The position numbers and the translations under genes were made by a program. A DNA stretch of 25,103 nucleotides from Bacteroidia bacterium. GTDB lineage: Bacteria > Bacteroidota > Bacteroidia > Bacteroidales > Azobacteroidaceae. Shown here piece after piece: positions 15,500 to 23,460 of the stretch; the first letter of the stretch is position 1, and every line of letters starts with the position of its first letter. The stretch is taken from NCBI GenBank assembly GCA_025996865.1, contig BNTV01000072.1, positions 1 through 25,103 of the forward strand, in the 5' to 3' direction. The notes below the pieces were generated by a model, which saw only the letters and a program-made list of their open reading frames with translations, was not told the origin of the DNA and made no database searches.

Positions 15500-16201
15500 T
15501 TAATTAGTTGGTTCATTCAATAAATCCATAAATTCCATCGAACGGGATTCCATGTCGTTCATTACTTCATTGACTCTGGCTACCAAATAGTTATATGATA
15601 ACAACGCGATGATTCCGACAATCAAGCCTGCAACGGTTGTTACGAGCGCTTCGTAAATGCCCGAAGAAAGCAGTGTAATGTCCACATTGGAGCCTGCATT
15701 CGCCATGTTAAAAAAAGCGCGAACCATACCGGTTACCGTGCCGAGGAATCCGAGCATCGGAGCGGCAGCGGCGGCGGTGGCGACCCACGGAAAACCTTTT
15801 TCCAATTTGGCGATTTCGATATTGCCTATATTTTCAATGGCAACTTGAATATCGTTCATCGGACGTCCCAACCGGGAAATTCCTTTTTCGATCATTCTGG
15901 CATTGGGCGTGTTGGTCATCCGGCATAAATTGATGGCCGACTCGATTTTTCCTCCGTGAATGTAATCTTTAATCCGGTTCATGAAAGTGGCATCTTCCTT
16001 GCCGGCTTTGTTAATGACTAAAAGTCGTTCGATAAGGACGACAAGTGAAATGAAAAGCAACAAACCAATGGGAATCATGATCCAACCGCCTTTCAACGTC
16101 AAGTCGAAAAGGTTCATTTTTGCTTCGACAGTTTCGGATGTAACAGGTACGTTAGTTACAATCTCGTTTACACCGCTTTGAATAAATAATATCAAGTTCA
16201 T
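15500..16201 (-). CDS. exbB: MotA/TolQ/ExbB proton channel protein
   Basis: This 233-residue inner-membrane protein has helices at about 39-60, 138-162 and 182-206. The long cytoplasmic loop lies between the first two. The signature AAAAAPMLGFLGTVTGMVRAF (145-164) and the third-helix VTTVAGLIVGIIALL match the ExbB/TolQ family. It forms a pentameric channel around the ExbD helices. The first ATG (16201) adds a 28-residue hydrophobic/polar leader before MNLFDLTLKGG; a start at residue 29 is the alternative. It is first in the operon exbB-exbD-tonB-DJ-1 and divergent from the CBS/NAD kinase operon. Confidence 0.92.
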   Translation of the reverse strand: MNLILFIQSGVNEIVTNVPVTSETVEAKMNLFDLTLKGGWIMIPIGLLLFISLVVLIERLLVINKAGKEDATFMNRIKDYIHGGKIESAINLCRMTNTPNARMIEKGISRLGRPMNDIQVAIENIGNIEIAKLEKGFPWVATAAAAAPMLGFLGTVTGMVRAFFNMANAGSNVDITLLSSGIYEALVTTVAGLIVGIIALLSYNYLVARVNEVMNDMESRSMEFMDLLNEPTN

Positions 16202-16222
16202 AAGTATTTACAAATAAATAAC

Positions 16223-16230
16223 TAAATTTG
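16223..16230 (+). promoter_or_regulatory. -7 element for the CBS/nadK operon
   Basis: TAAATTTG followed by C matches TAnnTTTGC, 50 bases before the ATG at 16281. No TTTG lies at the proper distance upstream, so this is only a partial promoter match. Confidence 0.35.
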
Positions 16231-16247
16231 CACAATTAATTAAAGTA

Positions 16248-16276
16248 CAAAAGTAATGTATTTACTTCAAAAACAA
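16248..16276 (-). promoter_or_regulatory. Candidate promoter of the exbB operon
   Basis: On the minus strand, TTG (16274-16276), 18 bases, then TACTTTTG (16248-16255). It lies 46 bases upstream of the exbB ATG and interleaves with the divergent promoter. Confidence 0.35.
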
Positions 16277-16280
16277 TAAA

Positions 16281-16940
16281 ATGTTTTGCAAAGAAATCTT
16301 AATAAAAGATATTCCTGTGTTAAAACCGGTCAATTCGGGACTTTATGCGGCAACATTGATGGACGATTTGAAGTTGAAACACCTTCCGGTTGTCAAGAAT
16401 GGGGCTTATATTTACCTGTTGTCGGAAAGAGATGTAGCCGACATGAAAAATCCGGAGACAGAGATTGAAAATACTTGTTTCTATGCGCCTTACGTGTGGG
16501 AAGAATCTTCCGTCGTTGAGGCTTTGCAAGTTATGAGTAAGGATTCGTTGACTTTATTGCCGGTACTCATGAATAACGGAGAGTATGCCGGAGCAATTAC
16601 TTTACCGGTTTTAATCGAAAGTTTGGGTGAAATGAGCAAAACCGGTTCGGAAGGCGCTTTGATTGCGGTTGAATTGAATCAAACGGAGTTTGTATTGTCG
16701 CAAATGATTCATTTGATTGAAGCCAACCGGGCGAAGGTTTTGAGTTTGTTTTCGTACATTGATAAAGAAACCGGTAACCAAATTCTTCTTTTCAAGATTG
16801 ATTTGGAAGATGCTTCTCCTGTGTTGAGGAGTTTGGAACGCTTTAATTATCCGGTTAAATATTACAAGCAAAAACAGATGCTCCCGGATGAAATCCTGAG
16901 AGAAAGGGTAGATGAATTGATACATTATATTGAACTGTAA
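16281..16940 (+). CDS. CBS-domain protein
   Basis: This 219-residue soluble protein has two CBS motifs in the first half: about residues 1-55, ending HLPVVKNGAYIYLLSERDV, and about 70-115, with SKDSLTLLPVLMNNGEYAG. A C-terminal ACT-like segment follows (about 127-190; LIAVELNQTEFVLSQMIHLIE). CBS pairs bind adenosyl ligands and act as energy or nucleotide sensors. It is 11 bp upstream of NAD kinase in the same direction, so a role in sensing adenine nucleotides next to NADP synthesis is plausible but not shown. The start ATG at 16281 is the first in the frame. Confidence 0.88.
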   Translation: MFCKEILIKDIPVLKPVNSGLYAATLMDDLKLKHLPVVKNGAYIYLLSERDVADMKNPETEIENTCFYAPYVWEESSVVEALQVMSKDSLTLLPVLMNNGEYAGAITLPVLIESLGEMSKTGSEGALIAVELNQTEFVLSQMIHLIEANRAKVLSLFSYIDKETGNQILLFKIDLEDASPVLRSLERFNYPVKYYKQKQMLPDEILRERVDELIHYIEL

Positions 16941-16951
16941 ATTACGGATTT

Positions 16952-17833
16952 ATGAAAATCGGAATATTCGGAAGCGATTATCAAGCAGGCAAACAGGAAA
17001 GTATCAGAACGTTGTTTGACAAAATACGACTTTTAAATGGTGAGGTTTGGGTCGAAGCCGGATTCTACGATTATTTATCCGGACAGTTTGCTTATACGCC
17101 TGAAATAAAGGGCGTAATAGAATCCGATACTTTTCCTTTGGATTTGGTAATCAGTTTGGGTGGCGACGGCACTTTTCTGCGAACGGCAGCTTGGGTAGGA
17201 CGTCAAAGGATTCCCATTTTGGGGATTAATACCGGACGTTTGGGTTTTTTGGCCGACATCAGTACGGATGAAATTAACGAAACGATGGAAGAAGTTTTTC
17301 GGGGTGATTATTCGGTTGATGAAAGAAGTCTGCTCGAATTGCAGACTCCGTTTTCGCAATATGGCGCCCATAATTTTGCATTGAACGAAATTGCTGTGTT
17401 GAAGCGGGATACTTCCTCCATGATTGCGATTCATACCTATTTGAACGAAGAGTTTCTGACGACTTATCTGGCCGATGGTTTGCTGGTCGCAACTCCTACC
17501 GGTTCGACGGCTTATTCGATGAGTGTGAATGGGCCGATTATTATTCCCCAGGCGAATAATTTTGTATTGAGTCCGGTGGCGCCTCATTCCCTGAATGTAC
17601 GTCCTTTGGTGATTCCGGAAGATTATTGCATCCGTTTGAAAGTGGAGACGCGGAACGGCAATTTCTTGATTTCTTTGGATGGCCGTTCTATGATTTATCC
17701 TTCGGAAAGTGAATTTTTCATTCGGAAAGCGGATTTTTGCGTGAAGATTGTTAAACGGGCGCAGCAGCGTTTTTATGATACTTTGCGGAAGAAATTGTTG
17801 TGGGGGACGGATGTCAGACCTATAACTTTATAA
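16952..17833 (+). CDS. nadK: NAD kinase
   Basis: This 293-residue enzyme phosphorylates NAD to NADP. The hallmark GGDGT (70-74) with its catalytic Asp, the NE pair (ALNEIAVLKRD, 145-146) and DGLLVATPTGSTAYSMS (about 175-191) are all present. Length is typical. It starts 11 bp after the CBS gene and is followed after 14 bp by an NADP-type SDR, so the three form one transcript. The gene is complete. Confidence 0.97.
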   Translation: MKIGIFGSDYQAGKQESIRTLFDKIRLLNGEVWVEAGFYDYLSGQFAYTPEIKGVIESDTFPLDLVISLGGDGTFLRTAAWVGRQRIPILGINTGRLGFLADISTDEINETMEEVFRGDYSVDERSLLELQTPFSQYGAHNFALNEIAVLKRDTSSMIAIHTYLNEEFLTTYLADGLLVATPTGSTAYSMSVNGPIIIPQANNFVLSPVAPHSLNVRPLVIPEDYCIRLKVETRNGNFLISLDGRSMIYPSESEFFIRKADFCVKIVKRAQQRFYDTLRKKLLWGTDVRPITL

Positions 17834-17847
17834 TAAAAGATAACAAT

Positions 17848-18609
17848 ATGAAAAACAAAATCATCTTCATTACCGGCTCAACCGATGGAATCGGAAAAGC
17901 CTGCGCCCACAAATTTGCTTCGGCCGGCGCCCATTTAATTCTGAACGGAAGAAATCCGGAAAAGCTACAAGCTTTGAAGCAGGATTTGATTGACAAATAT
18001 TCTGCGGAAGTTTTCCCCTTGCTGTTTGACGTTCGCGATAGAAAAGCAGCTACACAAGCCATAGGAAATTTGCCATTTGAATGGCAAGCCGTTGATATAT
18101 TGATTAATAACGCCGGATTGGTTTTAGGCGTCGATAAAGAACACGAAGGCAGTCTTGACGACTGGGAAATCGTGATAGATACGAATATCAAGGGTTTGCT
18201 GACTGTTACCCGCTTGGTTGTTCCCGGAATGGTAGGGCGGGGGAGAGGCCACATCATCAATATCGGTTCCATTGCCGGGGATGCGGCTTATCCGGGCGGA
18301 AGCGTTTATTGCGCTACCAAATCGGCGGTGAAATTGCTGACCGATGGATTACGTATTGACTTGGTGGATACGCCTTTGCGTGTGACAAACATCAAACCGG
18401 GATTGGTAGAAACGCAATTTTCCATTACTCGTTTTTATGGCGACAAGACGAAAGCCGATGCCGTTTACAAAGGTCTTGAACCGTTAACGGGCGAGGATAT
18501 TGCCGAAACAATCTTTTTTGCGGCTTCGGCTCCCGAACATGTTCAGATCGCTGAAGTTTTAATTATGCCGGTTAATCAGGCTACGGCGACGGTTACTTAT
18601 AAAAAGTAG
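17848..18609 (+). CDS. YdfG-like short-chain dehydrogenase/reductase
   Basis: This 253-residue Rossmann oxidoreductase has TGSTDGIG (9-16) for cofactor binding, Arg35 in LNGRNPEKL (favours NADP), NNAG (87-90), Asn114, and the catalytic Ser141, Tyr154 and Lys158 (NIGSIAG, YCATK). The C-terminal NIKPGLVETQFS and FGD-like RFYGDKTKAD segments match YdfG-type NADP-dependent hydroxy-acid dehydrogenases (serine/3-hydroxypropionate type). The frame is open upstream to 17800, but that part overlaps nadK, and the ATG at 17848 gives the normal SDR start. The substrate is inferred from family only. Confidence 0.9.
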   Translation: MKNKIIFITGSTDGIGKACAHKFASAGAHLILNGRNPEKLQALKQDLIDKYSAEVFPLLFDVRDRKAATQAIGNLPFEWQAVDILINNAGLVLGVDKEHEGSLDDWEIVIDTNIKGLLTVTRLVVPGMVGRGRGHIINIGSIAGDAAYPGGSVYCATKSAVKLLTDGLRIDLVDTPLRVTNIKPGLVETQFSITRFYGDKTKADAVYKGLEPLTGEDIAETIFFAASAPEHVQIAEVLIMPVNQATATVTYKK

Positions 18610-18612
18610 ATA

Positions 18613-18635
18613 GGTTAATTCGGAAAAAATTAACC
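18613..18635 (+). terminator. Inverted repeat after the SDR gene, possible terminator
   Basis: GGTTAATT (18613-18620), a 7-base loop and AATTAACC (18628-18635) form a perfect 8-bp stem just after the SDR stop. The stem is AT-rich and the following T-run is weak, so confidence is limited. Confidence 0.35.
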
Positions 18636-18701
18636 GATTGTTTGTCAGATAGAAAAAATCATTAAAACGCGACCAAAGTATAAAAATTAAGAATAAATAT
18701 T

Positions 18702-18709
18702 TATCTTTG
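18702..18709 (+). promoter_or_regulatory. -7 element of the Phd/YoeB operon
   Basis: TATCTTTG matches TAnnTTTG, 30 bases before the antitoxin ATG. No clear -33 TTTG is seen. Its 3' end overlaps a palindrome. Confidence 0.5.
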
Positions 18710-18724
18710 TACTGTTTACGTACA
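18708..18724. promoter_or_regulatory. Palindrome over the toxin-antitoxin promoter, candidate operator
   Basis: TGTAC (18708-18712) and GTACA (18720-18724) flank a 7-base spacer, placed on the -7 element and the likely transcription start. Phd/YefM antitoxins bind short palindromes such as TGTACA at their own promoters, so an autoregulatory operator is likely. Confidence 0.5.
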
Positions 18725-18739
18725 TAAAAATTTAGGAAT

Positions 18740-19084
18740 ATGGTAATAGTTTCAACAAGAGAATTTAGAGATAAGCAAAAAAAATATTTAGACCTTGCAG
18801 AAGAAGAAAGGGTTTTGATAAAACGCGGCAAGAAGTATATAAATCTTTTTGTTACCAATGAACCCGATGATAATTTCGTAAATGAAACTTGGATAAAAGA
18901 ATTTCTTTCCATACCCGAAGAATATCGTTGCAATCCATTTGAAATAAGTCCGTCCGGGGACTTGTTTTGGGCAGATAAACGCAATATAGAACTGGTTAGA
19001 GAAGGCGAACGACAAATCAAGGAAGGTAAATTTACCAGAATCACGAGTGATGAAGAATTTAAAAACTTTTTTGACAGTTTATGA
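18740..19084 (+). CDS. Phd/YefM-like antitoxin
   Basis: This 114-residue protein opens MVIVSTREFRDKQKKYLDLA and continues EEERVLIKRGKKYINLFV, the Phd/YefM fold in which the N-terminal domain binds DNA and the C-terminus wraps the toxin. The acidic tail (about 70-114) with ITSDEEFKNFFDSL is the usual toxin-binding end. It is longer than the E. coli YefM (about 83-92), with extra residues in the middle. Its TGA overlaps the toxin ATG (ATGA, 19081-19084), so the pair is translationally coupled. A promoter element and a palindrome lie just upstream. Confidence 0.8.
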   Translation: MVIVSTREFRDKQKKYLDLAEEERVLIKRGKKYINLFVTNEPDDNFVNETWIKEFLSIPEEYRCNPFEISPSGDLFWADKRNIELVREGERQIKEGKFTRITSDEEFKNFFDSL

Positions 19085-19350
19085 AATACGCTCTTGACAT
19101 TTCCGTTCTTGCAAAGGAAGGTCTTTCAAAACTCAAAAAATCAGAGCCTAAGGCATACACTAAAGCCATTGAATTATTGGAAGAATTGAGAAATCATCCG
19201 CAAACAGGAACAGGCAAACCAGAATTTTGTAAATATGAAAAGAAGTGGTCAAGACGAATCAACCGCAAACATCGACTAACCTATACGATTAACGATTTCA
19301 ACGTGGTCGTATCCGTTATTTCTGTGTTAGAGCATTATAACGACAAATAA
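19081..19350 (+). CDS. yoeB: YoeB-family mRNA interferase toxin
   Basis: This 89-residue ribosome-dependent RNase has GTGKPE (43-48), KKWSRRINRKHRLTY (54-68) and the C-terminal LEHYND. The catalytic positions of E. coli YoeB (E46, R65, H83) correspond to E48, R65 and H85 here, so the toxin looks active, in contrast to the damaged higB in the same window. It overlaps its Phd/YefM-like antitoxin by 4 bp. An inverted repeat follows before the convergent metG. The pair is a compact cassette between SDR and metG and could have been acquired as a unit. Confidence 0.9.
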   Translation: MKYALDISVLAKEGLSKLKKSEPKAYTKAIELLEELRNHPQTGTGKPEFCKYEKKWSRRINRKHRLTYTINDFNVVVSVISVLEHYNDK

Positions 19351-19367
19351 TTTTCTACTATGATAGA

Positions 19368-19410
19368 CGAAGTAATTTTTATGAATGCCAGTCGGCATTA
19401 TTTTACTTCG
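19368..19410. terminator. Bidirectional hairpin between yoeB and metG
   Basis: An outer stem CGAAGTAA (19368-19375)/TTACTTCG (19403-19410) encloses an inner stem AATGCC (19384-19389)/GGCATT (19394-19399) with a 4-base loop; one side has a T-rich bulge. It includes the metG stop codon and sits between two convergent genes, as expected for a shared terminator. Confidence 0.5.
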
Positions 19411-21443
19411 CTTCCCTGAGAAACTTCTTTATCCGGTTGAATGACTGCCAGGTTTCCGTCTGCATTTTCCGCCGACAAAATCATGCCCTGCGATTCGATT
19501 CCTTTGATTTTCCGGGGTTCAAGGTTAGCGATGAAACAAACCTGTTTGCCGACAAGTTCTTCGGGATTGTAGTATCCTGCAATTCCCGAAAGAATCGTTC
19601 TGCCGCCCAAACCGTCATCGATTTTGAATTGCAGCAGTTTGTCCGCTTTGGGTACTTTGGTGCATTCCAAGACTTTACCTACACGAATATCCAATTTTTC
19701 AAAGGTATCGAAACTGATGTTGGCTTTGACCTGTTTTGCGATTGCTCCTTTTGATTCGTTTAATTCATTGGCTTTTTTGGTATCCTGCAATTTTTGAATT
19801 TGTTTTTCAATGGCTTCATCTTCAATCTTTTCGAATAACAATTCGGGTTGATTGAGTTGATGACCGGTTTCAAGCAAATCAACGCTCCCCAAATCACTCC
19901 ATTTCAAGTCAGGTTTGTTAATCATTTGTTTGAGTTTTTTGGAAGAGAAAGGCAAGAACGGTTCAAATGCAATAGCCAGATTTGCAGTGATTTGCATAGC
20001 AATATTCAGGATAGTCGCCGTCCGTTCCATGTCGGTTTTCGCTAATTTCCAAGGTTCGGTATCGGCTAAATATTTGTTTCCGATACGTGCCAAGTTCATG
20101 GCTTCTTTCAAGGCATCGCGGAAACGGAATTGGTCGAGATAGTTCTCCAAATCTTCTTTTATACGTTTGAATTCGTCCAAAATGGCGGAATCAGACTCAT
20201 TGAATTCGCCTCTTGCAGGAATTTTTCCTTCAAAATATTTGTGAGTGAGTACCATAGCGCGGTTGACAAAATTGCCGAAGATAGCAACCAGTTCGTTGTT
20301 ATTCCGTGCCTGAAAATCTTTCCACGTAAAATCATTATCCTTGGTTTCCGGTGCATTGGCTGTTAATACGTAGCGCAATACGTCTTGTTTCCCGGAAAAA
20401 TCTTCCAAATATTCGTGCAACCAAACCGCCCAATTGCGGGAAGTTGATATTTTATCGCCTTCGAGATTGAGGAATTCGTTAGCCGGGACATTATCGGGTA
20501 AAATATACGTTCCGTCGGCTTTGAGCATAGCCGGAAAAACGATGCAATGGAAAACGATGTTGTCTTTTCCGATAAAATGAATCAGGCGCGTAGATGAGTC
20601 TTTCCACCATTTTTCCCAATCATTTGGAAAAAGTTCGATTGTATTGGAAATGTAGCCGATGGGTGCGTCAAACCAAACATACAGCACTTTTCCTTCGCCT
20701 CCTTCTACCGGAATCGGAATGCCCCAGTCCAAGTCGCGGCTCACTGCACGCGGTTGCAATCCCATGTCTAACCAGGATTTGCATTGGCCGTAAACATTGG
20801 ATTTCCATTCTTTATGGTCTTCGAGAATCCATTTTTTTAACCATGCTTCGTGTTTATCCAAAGGCAGATACCAATGTTTGGTTTCTTTCAATACGGGAAT
20901 GCTGCCGGAAATAGCCGACTTCGGATTAATCAAATCGAGGGGACTAAGCGTGGATCCGCAGACTTCGCACTGGTCGCCGTAAGCGTTTTTGTTGGCGCAA
21001 TGCGGACATTCACCGATGATGTAGCGGTCGGCAAGGAATTGTTTGGCTTCTTCGTCGTAGTATTGTTCCGATGTTTTTTCGATAAATTCGCCTTTGTCGT
21101 ATAATTTTTGGAAGAAATCGGAAGCCGTTTGATGATGGATTTGAGAAGTCGTTCTCGAATAGATGTCAAAAGTAATGCCGAATTCTTCAAAAGATTTCTT
21201 GATAATATGATGGTAACGATCAACCACTTCTTGTGGAGAAACACCTTCCGCTTTGGCTTTCAAGGCAATAGGGACTCCGTGTTCGTCCGAACCGCCGATA
21301 AATAAAACCTCTTCACCTTTCAGGCGAAGATAGCGAACGTAAATATCCGACGGAATGTAAACACCCGCCAAATGTCCGATGTGAACAGGGCCATTGGCGT
21401 AAGGCAAAGCAGAAGTAATCAATGTTCTTTTGAAATTGTTCAT
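19398..21443 (-). CDS. metG: Methionyl-tRNA synthetase
   Basis: This 681-residue class I synthetase charges tRNA-Met. The HIGH motif is at 21-24 (PVHIGHLAG), and the KMSKS loop appears as KISTS at 331-335. Zinc-knuckle cysteines are C146, C149, C159 and C162 (CPHC...CEVC). The anticodon-binding helical domain follows. The last ~105 residues (from about 577: [22 protein letters not shown]) are the EMAPII/Trbp111-type tRNA-binding domain that aids dimerisation. The protein is full length and the ATG at 21443 is the only sensible start. A promoter lies at 21464-21493. Confidence 0.98.
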   Translation of the reverse strand: MNNFKRTLITSALPYANGPVHIGHLAGVYIPSDIYVRYLRLKGEEVLFIGGSDEHGVPIALKAKAEGVSPQEVVDRYHHIIKKSFEEFGITFDIYSRTTSQIHHQTASDFFQKLYDKGEFIEKTSEQYYDEEAKQFLADRYIIGECPHCANKNAYGDQCEVCGSTLSPLDLINPKSAISGSIPVLKETKHWYLPLDKHEAWLKKWILEDHKEWKSNVYGQCKSWLDMGLQPRAVSRDLDWGIPIPVEGGEGKVLYVWFDAPIGYISNTIELFPNDWEKWWKDSSTRLIHFIGKDNIVFHCIVFPAMLKADGTYILPDNVPANEFLNLEGDKISTSRNWAVWLHEYLEDFSGKQDVLRYVLTANAPETKDNDFTWKDFQARNNNELVAIFGNFVNRAMVLTHKYFEGKIPARGEFNESDSAILDEFKRIKEDLENYLDQFRFRDALKEAMNLARIGNKYLADTEPWKLAKTDMERTATILNIAMQITANLAIAFEPFLPFSSKKLKQMINKPDLKWSDLGSVDLLETGHQLNQPELLFEKIEDEAIEKQIQKLQDTKKANELNESKGAIAKQVKANISFDTFEKLDIRVGKVLECTKVPKADKLLQFKIDDGLGGRTILSGIAGYYNPEELVGKQVCFIANLEPRKIKGIESQGMILSAENADGNLAVIQPDKEVSQGSEVK

Positions 21444-21463
21444 AATTTTTGATAATTTGAGTG

Positions 21464-21493
21464 CAAAGATACAAAATTATGGGTTTTTTCAAA
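21464..21493 (-). promoter_or_regulatory. metG promoter
   Basis: On the minus strand, TTTG (21490-21493), 18 bases, then TATCTTTG (21464-21471) followed by C. It is 20 bases before the metG ATG, so the leader is very short. It sits back to back with the divergent fucP-like promoter. Confidence 0.5.
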
Positions 21494-21501
21494 AAATGTA
21501 T

Positions 21502-21509
21502 TAACTTTG
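21502..21509 (+). promoter_or_regulatory. -7 element for the FucP-like gene
   Basis: TAACTTTG matches TAnnTTTG, 45 bases before the ATG at 21555. No clear -33 TTTG at the right spacing. Confidence 0.4.
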
Positions 21510-21554
21510 GTCTCAATTTAGTTTAACAAAAAAAACATGAAATAAATTAATCAC

Positions 21555-22781
21555 ATGAAATCATCCAAATCGAAAAACACCATTTTTTCTTCTCCGAGCG
21601 GGAAAAGTTATTTATTTCCCTTTATTTTAGTTACCAGCCTGTTTCTGATGTGGGGACTGGCGCACGGTTTGTTAGATGTTCTGAATAAGCACTTCCAGAT
21701 GGCATTTACCATGACGAAGGCTCAATCGGGTTTAGTACAGTTTTCGACTTATATTGCGTACGCGTTGATGGGTATTCCGGCAGGGATATTCATGAAGAAA
21801 TTCGGTTATAAAAAAGGAATTTTGTTAGGTTTGTTGTTATATGCCATTGGCGCTTTCGGGTTTATTCCGGCTGCTATGTTCCATTCAGCCAATCCGTTCC
21901 TGATTTCTTTGTTTGTTGTCGCTTGCGGTTTGTGTGTGTTGGAAACGGCTGCCAATCCGTACTCGACGGTGCTTGGTCCGAAAGACAGCGCTGCACAGCG
22001 GATTAATCTTTCCCAATCGTTCAACGGTTTGGGTTGGGTACTCGGCCCTTTTATCGGCGGGCAGTTGATTTTAGGTGCAGCTCCCGGCGATACGATGGCA
22101 TTGACTAAACCTTATATTATCTTGGGTGTCGGAACGTTAATCATCGCTTTGTTCTTTTTGTTTACGAAATTGCCGAACATTGTAGAAGCCGACGATACGG
22201 TTGTGGCTGATAAACCAGGCATACCGGCGAAATCGATGTGGTCGCACAAACATTTCGTGTTGGCTATTCTCGCTCAATTCTTATATTGCGCTGCACAGAC
22301 AGGTATTTTCAGTTTTTTTATTAATTATGTAACTGAACTTGACGCTTCGATTACGCCTTTGCAAGCATCTAAGTTCTTGGCATTCGGTGGAATGTTGCTG
22401 TTTATGATTGGCCGTCTGTCGGGCAGTTTTATCATGTCCAAATTCAAACCGTACCGGTTGCTGGCGGTTTACGCCGGCGTGTGTACACTTGCTATGATTC
22501 TGGTTATCCTTCAATTGGGAAGCATTTCGTTGTATGCATTGTATATAACTTTCTTTTTCATGTCGATTATGTTCCCGACTATCTTTGCTTTGGGACTTTC
22601 AAAGATGGGAGGTTATACCAAGAAGGCGTCGTCGTATATCATTCTTGGTGTCGCCGGCGGTGCATTTGCTCCTATGTTGATGGGGCATATCGGTGAACAA
22701 AATATGGCTGTCGGGTTTATCGTGCCCTTGATTTGTTTCTTATATATTGCGTTTTATGGGTTAAAAGGGTATAAAATGTAA
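21555..22781 (+). CDS. FucP-family sugar:H+ symporter (MFS)
   Basis: This 408-residue protein has twelve predicted helices. Family positions match FucP: WGLAHGLLDVLNKHFQ in helix 1 carries D41 (FucP D46), and the helix 4 motif CVLETAANPY carries E130 (FucP E135), the two acidic residues of proton coupling. LSQSFNGLGWVLGPFIGG in helix 5 is also typical. The usual Asn-Asn before the helix 1 Asp is replaced by HGLL, so the sugar may not be L-fucose; glucose/galactose-type relatives are common in Bacteroidota. It stands alone, divergent from metG, and is followed by a strong hairpin. Confidence 0.88.
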   Translation: MKSSKSKNTIFSSPSGKSYLFPFILVTSLFLMWGLAHGLLDVLNKHFQMAFTMTKAQSGLVQFSTYIAYALMGIPAGIFMKKFGYKKGILLGLLLYAIGAFGFIPAAMFHSANPFLISLFVVACGLCVLETAANPYSTVLGPKDSAAQRINLSQSFNGLGWVLGPFIGGQLILGAAPGDTMALTKPYIILGVGTLIIALFFLFTKLPNIVEADDTVVADKPGIPAKSMWSHKHFVLAILAQFLYCAAQTGIFSFFINYVTELDASITPLQASKFLAFGGMLLFMIGRLSGSFIMSKFKPYRLLAVYAGVCTLAMILVILQLGSISLYALYITFFFMSIMFPTIFALGLSKMGGYTKKASSYIILGVAGGAFAPMLMGHIGEQNMAVGFIVPLICFLYIAFYGLKGYKM

Positions 22782-22830
22782 AGCTTGTTTCAGCTATTGG
22801 GCGAATCATGCATAAATGGTTTTAAAAAAA

Positions 22831-22868
22831 CATTCCCCTTTTTCGTGGTTTCATGAAAAAGGGGAATG
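22831..22868. terminator. Strong bidirectional terminator between the symporter and ferritin genes
   Basis: A 14-bp perfect stem (22831-22844 with 22855-22868; CATTCCCC...GGGGAATG) and a 10-base loop lie between the convergent stops. Read on the minus strand it is followed at once by seven T (22824-22830), a textbook intrinsic terminator for ferritin. On the + strand the inner T-run and a later T-rich stretch serve the symporter. Confidence 0.85.
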
Positions 22869-22889
22869 AATAAATAAGGATTTTTTAAT

Positions 22890-23396
22890 TTATGCGGTAA
22901 CAATAGGCGTATAAACTCTTGCCGCTAATTCTTTATCGAATTGATACAGTCCGTAACCGTCGCCAATCATTCCCAAAGTATCAATCATTTGTTGGGCTGT
23001 TTCTTCTTCTTCAACTTGTTCGTCGATGAACCAGTTCAACAGAGATTGCGTAGCGTAATCTTTTTCTTCTACGGCTAAATCATAAATATGATTTATTTTT
23101 GCAGTAACCACTTTTTCGTGCGCCAAAGTGTCTTTGAATGCTGATAGAAGCGATTCCCAAGAAGTTTCGACTTTTGCAACAGGTTGTAACAGAACTTGTC
23201 CGCCTCTTGAAAGAATGAAAGACATGAATTTTTCGGCATGGTCTTGTTCTTCCTTGAATTGGATGTGGAACCAATTGGCTGCTCCCGGCAAACTTTTGTG
23301 TGCACAGTAAGTGGACATTGACAAATACAAATAGGCCGACCAAAATTCTGCATTGATCTGGTCATTTATCGCTGATTCGATTTTTTTGCTTATCAT
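22890..23396 (-). CDS. ftnA: Non-haem ferritin
   Basis: This 168-residue four-helix protein forms a 24-mer iron store in the cytoplasm. The ferroxidase centre is complete and at the same numbers as E. coli FtnA: E17, E50 and H53 (EEQDHAEKF), E94 (HEKVV), Q127 and E130 (EQVEEE). Iron is oxidised at this site and stored as mineral. It is monocistronic: promoter at 23430-23460 and strong terminator at 22831-22868. No Fur-like box was identified with confidence. Confidence 0.96.
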   Translation of the reverse strand: MISKKIESAINDQINAEFWSAYLYLSMSTYCAHKSLPGAANWFHIQFKEEQDHAEKFMSFILSRGGQVLLQPVAKVETSWESLLSAFKDTLAHEKVVTAKINHIYDLAVEEKDYATQSLLNWFIDEQVEEEETAQQMIDTLGMIGDGYGLYQFDKELAARVYTPIVTA

Positions 23397-23429
23397 AATT
23401 TGAATTTTTTAAATGGATAAATAATTTCA

Positions 23430-23460
23430 CAAAGATAATGTTTTCTGTCAAATTATGCAA
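23430..23460 (-). promoter_or_regulatory. Ferritin promoter
   Basis: On the minus strand, TTG (23458-23460), 20 bases, then TATCTTTG (23430-23437), 33 bases before the ATG at 23396. The -33 part touches the stop of the upstream peptidase gene, so ferritin has its own start of transcription. Confidence 0.55.

Noticed and set aside
17800..17847. Earlier start of the SDR gene inside nadK
   Set aside because: The 16 extra residues overlap nadK and precede the normal Rossmann start; the ATG at 17848 fits the family.
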